A DNA stretch of 7,486 nucleotides from an uncultured Bacteroides sp. (lineage in GTDB: Bacteria; Bacteroidota; Bacteroidia; Bacteroidales; Bacteroidaceae): assembly GCA_900551645.1 (NCBI GenBank), contig URWP01000132.1, forward strand, positions 1 to 7,486, read 5' to 3'. Position numbers and translations under genes: made by a program. The notes under the pieces are model-generated. The model ran no database searches, was not told the origin of the DNA, and saw nothing but the letters and a program-made list of their open reading frames with translations. Positions 6,181 through 7,486 of this stretch are shown here, one piece after another; the first letter of the stretch is position 1; every line of letters starts with the position of its first letter.

Positions 6181-7371
6181 ATGGAAATTAGAGGTAAAGT
6201 TCATTATGTAGGAGTGAACGATCGCAACAAAGCATTGTTCGAGAACCTGTGGCCGTTGCCATACGGCGTATCGTATAACTCGTATCTTATTGCTGATGAT
6301 GAAATGGTAGCGCTGGTAGATACAGTGGATGTATGTTTCTTTGAAGTTTATCTGAAAAAAATCCGCAGTATCATCGGAGACCGTAAGATTGATTATTTGA
6401 TTATCAATCATATGGAGCCAGATCACTCTGGATCTATCGCTTTGATAAAGCAATATTATCCTGAAATTGTACTGGTTGGCAACAAGAAGACCTTCGATAT
6501 GGTAGAAGGTTATTATGGCGTGACGGGAGAACGTTATGTAGTAGGTGAGGGAGATTTCTTGAAGTTAGGTCACCATAATTTACGTTTCTATTTGGTACCG
6601 ATGGTTCATTGGCCAGAAACAATGGTTACTTATGATGAAACAGAGGGTATTCTTTTCTCTGGTGATGCATTCGGATGTTTCGGTGCCTTGAATGGTGGTT
6701 GTATTGATCGTAATATCAATACTGATATTTATTGGAATGAGATGCGTCGTTATTATGCCAATATTGTGGGTAAATTCGGTAATCCGGTACAGAAAGCTTT
6801 GCAGAAGTTGGGTGGATTGAAAATCAATACCATCTGTCCGACTCATGGTCCGGTATGGGAAGAAGAGATTCCACGTGTCGTTGATATGTACGATAAGCTG
6901 AGCCGTTACGAAGGTGAAGAAGGTGTGGTTATTGCTTACGGAACGATGTATGGCAATACGGAAGAGTTGGCTGAAGCTATTGCTGAAGAATTAAGTAAGG
7001 AGGGTATCAAGAATATTGTGATGTACAATGTTTCACAGACTAATCATTCATACATTCTGTCGGATATCTTCAAGTATAAGGCTCTGATTGTAGGTTGTAC
7101 TACATATAATATGCATTTGTATCCTGAAATGGAATCTCTACTCAGTAAGGTAGCTGCCCGAGAAATGAAAAACCGTGTGATGGGTTACTTCGGTTCATAT
7201 ACTTGGGCAAGTGCTGCTGTGAAAAAACTGGGTGAATTTGCAGAGAAACTGAAATTTGAGTTGGTGGGTAATCCGGTAGAAATGAAGCAATCCATGAAGC
7301 AGGATAATTATGCTCAGGCTAAAGAACTGGCTAAAGCGATGGCTGAACGTTTGAAAGCTGATCGTAAATAA
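6181..7371 (+). CDS. fprA: FprA-type flavodiiron protein (O2/NO reductase)
   Basis: A 396-residue cytoplasmic A-type flavoprotein. Residues 1 to about 245 form the metallo-beta-lactamase-like diiron domain with every expected ligand: H77-M-E79-P-D81-H82, H143, D162 and H222. Residues about 248-392 form a flavodoxin-like FMN domain with the phosphate loop G-T-M-Y-G-N-T-E-E (254-262). There is no C-terminal rubredoxin or NADH oxidase extension, so it is the two-domain class A form that takes electrons from a separate donor. The family reduces O2 to water and/or NO to N2O and protects anaerobes; the sequence alone does not decide which. The start follows an A-rich TTGTAGAAAA stretch, usual for Bacteroidetes. 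No separate -7 box is visible in the upstream gene's end, so it probably shares the promoter at 5182-5211. Confidence 0.93.
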   Translation: MEIRGKVHYVGVNDRNKALFENLWPLPYGVSYNSYLIADDEMVALVDTVDVCFFEVYLKKIRSIIGDRKIDYLIINHMEPDHSGSIALIKQYYPEIVLVGNKKTFDMVEGYYGVTGERYVVGEGDFLKLGHHNLRFYLVPMVHWPETMVTYDETEGILFSGDAFGCFGALNGGCIDRNINTDIYWNEMRRYYANIVGKFGNPVQKALQKLGGLKINTICPTHGPVWEEEIPRVVDMYDKLSRYEGEEGVVIAYGTMYGNTEELAEAIAEELSKEGIKNIVMYNVSQTNHSYILSDIFKYKALIVGCTTYNMHLYPEMESLLSKVAAREMKNRVMGYFGSYTWASAAVKKLGEFAEKLKFELVGNPVEMKQSMKQDNYAQAKELAKAMAERLKADRK

Positions 7372-7380
7372 AAGAAAATA

Positions 7381-7419
7381 CAGGCAGATTGTCGGAATAA
7401 AATTCCGGCTGTCTACCTG
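7381..7419. terminator. Long imperfect hairpin after the flavodiiron gene
   Basis: Arms 7381-7398 and 7402-7419 pair over 18 positions around an AAA loop, with two mismatches and two G-T wobbles; the six loop-proximal pairs (CGGAAT/ATTCCG) are perfect. It begins 10 nt after the flavodiiron stop and so probably ends the plus-strand unit. The plus-strand 3' flank is A-rich (ATAAAAG), whereas on the minus strand the stem is followed by TATTTTCTTTTA. The hairpin therefore looks like a better intrinsic terminator for leftward transcription, or a bidirectional one. Confidence 0.6.
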
Positions 7420-7486
7420 ATAAAAGCAGAGGTAAGCTTCCAAAATTGGCGTATTGACTAGCATAGCTCTTTCGCATACCTTCGTG

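Noticed and set aside
1978..7371. Functional link between the methionine synthase activation protein and the flavodoxin domain of the flavodiiron protein, since MetH reactivation needs reduced flavodoxin
   Set aside because: The genes are in opposite operons, and flavodiiron flavodoxin domains normally pass electrons to their own diiron site. Nothing in the sequence supports cross-talk.
7195..7464. 89-codon minus-strand ORF at the right end
   Set aside because: It is mostly antisense to the flavodiiron flavodoxin domain and runs through the terminator hairpin. Its hydrophobic, Phe-rich translation is what reverse-strand reading of this DNA would give.

Overview
The window looks like chromosomal housekeeping DNA from a Bacteroides/Phocaeicola-type member of the Bacteroidetes. 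The evidence is moderate AT richness, proteins that resemble that group, starts preceded by A-rich stretches with little Shine-Dalgarno signal, and two Bacteroidetes-type -7 promoter boxes (TAnnTTTG) facing away from each other in the central intergenic region. I see no mobile element, CRISPR array, tRNA, rRNA or clear sign of horizontal transfer.

Left block, minus strand (positions 5012 down to 58). Five genes run as one tightly packed unit: a DPM1-like family 2 glycosyltransferase, a dihydroorotase (pyrC), a free-standing B12-dependent methionine synthase activation domain, a membrane-anchored metallophosphoesterase, and a PlsC-type acyltransferase. The gaps are 37, 4, 2 and 21 bp. The acyltransferase is broken by a frameshift at about position 466, between its HX4D and FPEGAR motifs, so it reads as two adjacent ORFs.

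Centre (5013-5232). A 220-bp divergent promoter region. The -7 box for the leftward operon lies at 5036-5043 and shows that the glycosyltransferase starts at 5012 rather than at an upstream in-frame ATG. The rightward promoter has TTG at 5182-5184, a 19-bp spacer and TAACTTTG at 5204-5211.

Right block, plus strand (5233-7371). A YhcC-like radical SAM protein (TIGR01212 type) is followed after 15 bp by an FprA-type flavodiiron protein with all its diiron ligands. A long imperfect hairpin lies just past the second stop. Its T-rich flank is on the opposite strand, so it may also serve a convergent gene beyond the right edge.

The left operon mixes pyrimidine synthesis (pyrC), methionine synthase repair, polyprenyl-phosphate sugar donor synthesis and phospholipid acylation. 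The right pair joins an oxygen-sensitive Fe-S enzyme family with an oxygen- or NO-reducing enzyme. I found no convincing new multi-gene system. The points most worth a second look are the split acyltransferase, the orphan methionine synthase activation protein with its extra CxxC segment, and the topology of the phosphoesterase. The first 57 bp and last 66 bp hold no gene I can identify.
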